Origin: Flavobacteriaceae bacterium
GTDB taxonomy: Bacteria > Bacteroidota > Bacteroidia > Flavobacteriales > Flavobacteriaceae
DNA: 7,408 nt
Direction: 5' to 3'
Assembly (NCBI GenBank): GCA_026992695.1
Contig: JALWYP010000030.1
Location: 1 to 7,408, forward strand
The position numbers and the translations under genes were made by a program. A model generated the notes under the pieces. The model was not told where the DNA came from. It worked only from the letters and a program-made list of their open reading frames with translations, and did not search any database. Positions within the stretch are counted from its first letter, which is position 1. Each line of letters starts with the position of its first letter. This document shows, piece by piece, positions 5,811 to 7,408 of the stretch.

Positions 5811-7408
5811 AATAAATAATCATGAAAAAAAACATACTTTTTATTTCGTTATTTGTATTAAGTGAATCCTTCCCACTTTTTAGCATACCGACGGTAACAG
5901 GTATTTGCGACATTTTCCAGAGGTTATCAACGTAAATATCGTTTTTATCTCTATTGTCCAATTGTCCGTCGAGGTTATAATCGGCAGGAAGATATCCTGT
6001 TTCTCCGGCGTGTGGGTTCCAGTCGTTTGCCAGGTCACCCAGCGCAACCAAACCCGAACCGTTGGAATCGCCACCAATCATACCATAAACGCCGCCCCCA
6101 AGGTCTTTCTCTCCCGGTTGCGTATCGCTGTAAGCAGAACCCGGAGCCGTAAAATCATAAGCATAAATACCACCTGACCGGGCTATTTTTACCGCCGACA
6201 TCACTCCAAGGTGGTTCCTGTGATAAACTATTGCAAATAAACCGTCGGAATAACCGATTCCTGTGAAAGAGATGTTGCTTGTTCCGTCAAGGGCGACAAC
6301 GGAGCCGTCGTTCAACAGAAATCCCGGCTGCCTGTCAACCACCGTTGATTCTGTGGCCGAAGCGGCATCCGGTGCATCACGTAGCTCCACGAGAACCCAG
6401 TCAACAACATTGGCAGGAATGGAGCTGACGCTTTCGGTACCTGTGTAATACCACATAGCATCGGGAATACTTCCGAAGGGTTGGCTCAAAGGTATCATCC
6501 CGAGTGTGTTAAGGCTTGTATTCATATCCGTACCATTGTAAGCACCTTCAAGCATTACGGTAAGGCCCAATTCAATATCCATATCCGACCAATTGACATC
6601 ATCATTGGGATCGTATTCATATTCCGGCCCGGCATAATCGCCTGTAGCCGCAACAAATGTTACCTCTCCTGCACCATTTGCTTTCCAGACATTGTACCCG
6701 GGATTGTCGGGGAAATTCACATCTGTACAAGTCAATATCTGATCGTTACTGAATGTGATATCGGAAGCATATAACCCAGGTTCAATATTTTGGAAAGTAC
6801 TGTGATTGAAAGCATGTGAAGGATCAAGCGTTGAGCCGGCAAATAAATGGACTCCGAAATCGTTGATGTATTCAAAAACTGCATATTCAGCCGACAAAGT
6901 GCCCCCATTATTGACATTGAAAGTATAATATCCGGGATTATAATGAGTAACCGTTGCCGGATTACCTGATGTTCCTGAAATGATTAATGTTCCGCCGGAA
7001 TTGACGGCTAAAATATTGTTCTGATCTATTTTGAGTTTTGAGCCTGCTGAAACATTCACGGTTCCACCGGAGCCGATTGCCATATTTCCGGTGGATGTAA
7101 AGATATATCCGTTGAGGTCTAAAGTTCCGTTTTGAACGGTAACACCACCGTTATAACCGCAAAATACATTTGAAGTTAGGGTTACATTTTGAGTCAGGGG
7201 TGCTTTACCGGGTTTTGTGTTACCGCTTGACAATGGTTCGCCGTTTCCCGGCACAAAGGCTTTTACAGGTGCTTTGTCAATGACAACTGCATTAAAGAGC
7301 CCATTGGACGTTCCGCCGGAGGTGAAATGTATTTCAGCATCTTTATTCGAAATAAAGTTGACAGTATTCTTATTCGTTGCATTACTGAAATAACCTCCTG
7401 CATTGACA
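5785..7408 (-). CDS. Large secreted beta-solenoid surface protein with dockerin-like C-terminus; 5' end beyond window, 3' end probably chimeric
   Basis: The frame is open through the right edge: upstream of the GTG at 7254 it continues without a stop to 7407, with NTVNFISNKDAEIHF-type repeats, so the true start lies outside. Numbering from that GTG, residues ~20-160 are short Gly/Asn/Thr-rich strands (VTVQNGTLDLNGY, GGTVNVSAGSKLKI, NSGGTLIISG) typical of right-handed beta-helix adhesins. Residues ~230-390 form a conserved Bacteroidetes module (LEGAYN, DWVLVELRDAP, FLLNDGSVVALDG, YHRNHLGVMSA). Residues 396-407 (DSNGSGLVALGD) and 425-436 (DYNLDGQLDNRD) are paired EF-hand loops as in dockerins; the second has all Ca-ligand positions, the first is degenerate. 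The family normally ends near SQIP (449-452), so the last ~25-37 residues are probably junction artefact. It overlaps the TPR gene tail to tail by 26 nt. G+C and codon use differ sharply from the left-hand genes. The likely location is the cell surface; its binding target is unknown. Confidence 0.75.
   Translation of the reverse strand, partial: VNAGGYFSNATNKNTVNFISNKDAEIHFTSGGTSNGLFNAVVIDKAPVKAFVPGNGEPLSSGNTKPGKAPLTQNVTLTSNVFCGYNGGVTVQNGTLDLNGYIFTSTGNMAIGSGGTVNVSAGSKLKIDQNNILAVNSGGTLIISGTSGNPATVTHYNPGYYTFNVNNGGTLSAEYAVFEYINDFGVHLFAGSTLDPSHAFNHSTFQNIEPGLYASDITFSNDQILTCTDVNFPDNPGYNVWKANGAGEVTFVAATGDYAGPEYEYDPNDDVNWSDMDIELGLTVMLEGAYNGTDMNTSLNTLGMIPLSQPFGSIPDAMWYYTGTESVSSIPANVVDWVLVELRDAPDAASATESTVVDRQPGFLLNDGSVVALDGTSNISFTGIGYSDGLFAIVYHRNHLGVMSAVKIARSGGIYAYDFTAPGSAYSDTQPGEKDLGGGVYGMIGGDSNGSGLVALGDLANDWNPHAGETGYLPADYNLDGQLDNRDKNDIYVDNLWKMSQIPVTVGMLKSGKDSLNTNNEIKSMFFFMIIYFRFYNSCF
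5803..5898. other. Sequence junction: flavobacterial-type DNA meets higher-GC foreign DNA
   Basis: Three things break in this interval. The TPR frame ends mid-repeat at ~5803-5810. A signal-peptide start at 5822 loses its coding character by ~5862. The minus-strand surface-protein frame loses family-like sequence after its SQIP at ~5899 and runs on as an antisense read of AT-rich DNA. G+C rises clearly to the right. I find no terminal inverted repeats, target duplication or integrase that would define a mobile element. Assembly chimera and real recombination both remain possible. Confidence 0.7.
5822..5935 (+). pseudogene. Orphan 5' end of a secreted-protein gene (signal peptide only)
   Basis: ATG at 5822 opens a 37-codon frame, MKKNILFISLFVLS followed by 23 unrelated residues, ending at TAA 5933-5935. 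The first 14 codons look like a Sec signal peptide (two Lys, then a hydrophobic core) and have the AT-rich codon use of the left side. From about codon 15 (5864) on, the frame is simply the antisense of the minus-strand surface-protein gene. It lies 11 nt after the TPR stop. It is most likely the first ~40 bp of a gene cut off by the junction, though a chance ORF cannot be excluded. Confidence 0.45.

Noticed and set aside
5785..5862. The C-terminal tail of the minus-strand protein (Phe/Tyr/Asn-rich, after residue ~464) as a real membrane anchor
   Set aside because: It is exactly the antisense of the AT-rich TPR end and signal-peptide start, so the hydrophobic look comes from reading A-rich DNA backwards.
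5905..6774. Plus-strand open frames (5905-6177, 6263-6448, 6481-6774) in the right-hand segment
   Set aside because: They are antisense to a well-supported minus-strand coding frame, show no recognisable family or hydrophobic pattern, and are explained by the higher G+C of this part.
5785..7408. The high-GC segment as a classical mobile element or defence island
   Set aside because: No transposase, integrase, recombination-site repeat, tRNA, toxin-antitoxin or nuclease motif is visible; only one surface-protein frame is present.

Overview
The left ~5.8 kb is AT-rich, densely packed DNA in the style of a marine or free-living member of the Flavobacteriia (Bacteroidetes). The supports are protein families (an OstA-like LPS-transport protein, a short two-TM phosphatidylserine decarboxylase, a bacterial acyl-CoA-binding protein, and a TPR protein that starts with an acidic leader), TAnnTTTG-like -7 boxes and the near absence of Shine-Dalgarno sequences. 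All genes in this part lie on the + strand.

Positions 1-1705 form one tightly coupled operon: the 3' end of cdsA (phosphatidate cytidylyltransferase, with an apparent 1-nt frameshift), psd, an acyl-CoA-binding protein and a DJ-1/PfpI-family protein. The start and stop codons overlap at every junction (11 nt, then ATGA, then ATGA). CdsA and Psd are two steps of phosphatidylethanolamine synthesis, and ACBP handles the acyl-CoA pool, so this is a membrane-lipid operon with a PfpI passenger.

Positions 1740-4715 form a second unit. A Bacteroidetes-type promoter leads to an OstA-like exported protein with a TTG start, coupled by TAATG to a class-III PLP aminotransferase. A 129-bp gap with an inverted repeat and a second, similar -7 box leads to a TPR protein (4845-5810).

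The character of the DNA changes near 5.80-5.90 kb. The TPR protein stops in the middle of a TPR repeat. A signal-peptide-like start at 5822 has no body. From about 5.87 kb to the window end, the DNA is clearly richer in G+C (sample 60-bp lines 48-62% versus 30-37% on the left) and codes on the minus strand for a large beta-solenoid surface protein with a dockerin-like C-terminus, of a kind I associate with Bacteroidales/Marinilabiliales-type Bacteroidetes. That gene is open to the right edge. The simplest reading is an assembly chimera or a recombination/transfer junction at 5.80-5.90 kb. I see no transposase, integrase, terminal repeat, tRNA or CRISPR that would explain it as a mobile element.

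I found no convincing new biological system here. The points most worth checking are the junction, the truncated TPR gene and the cdsA frameshift.
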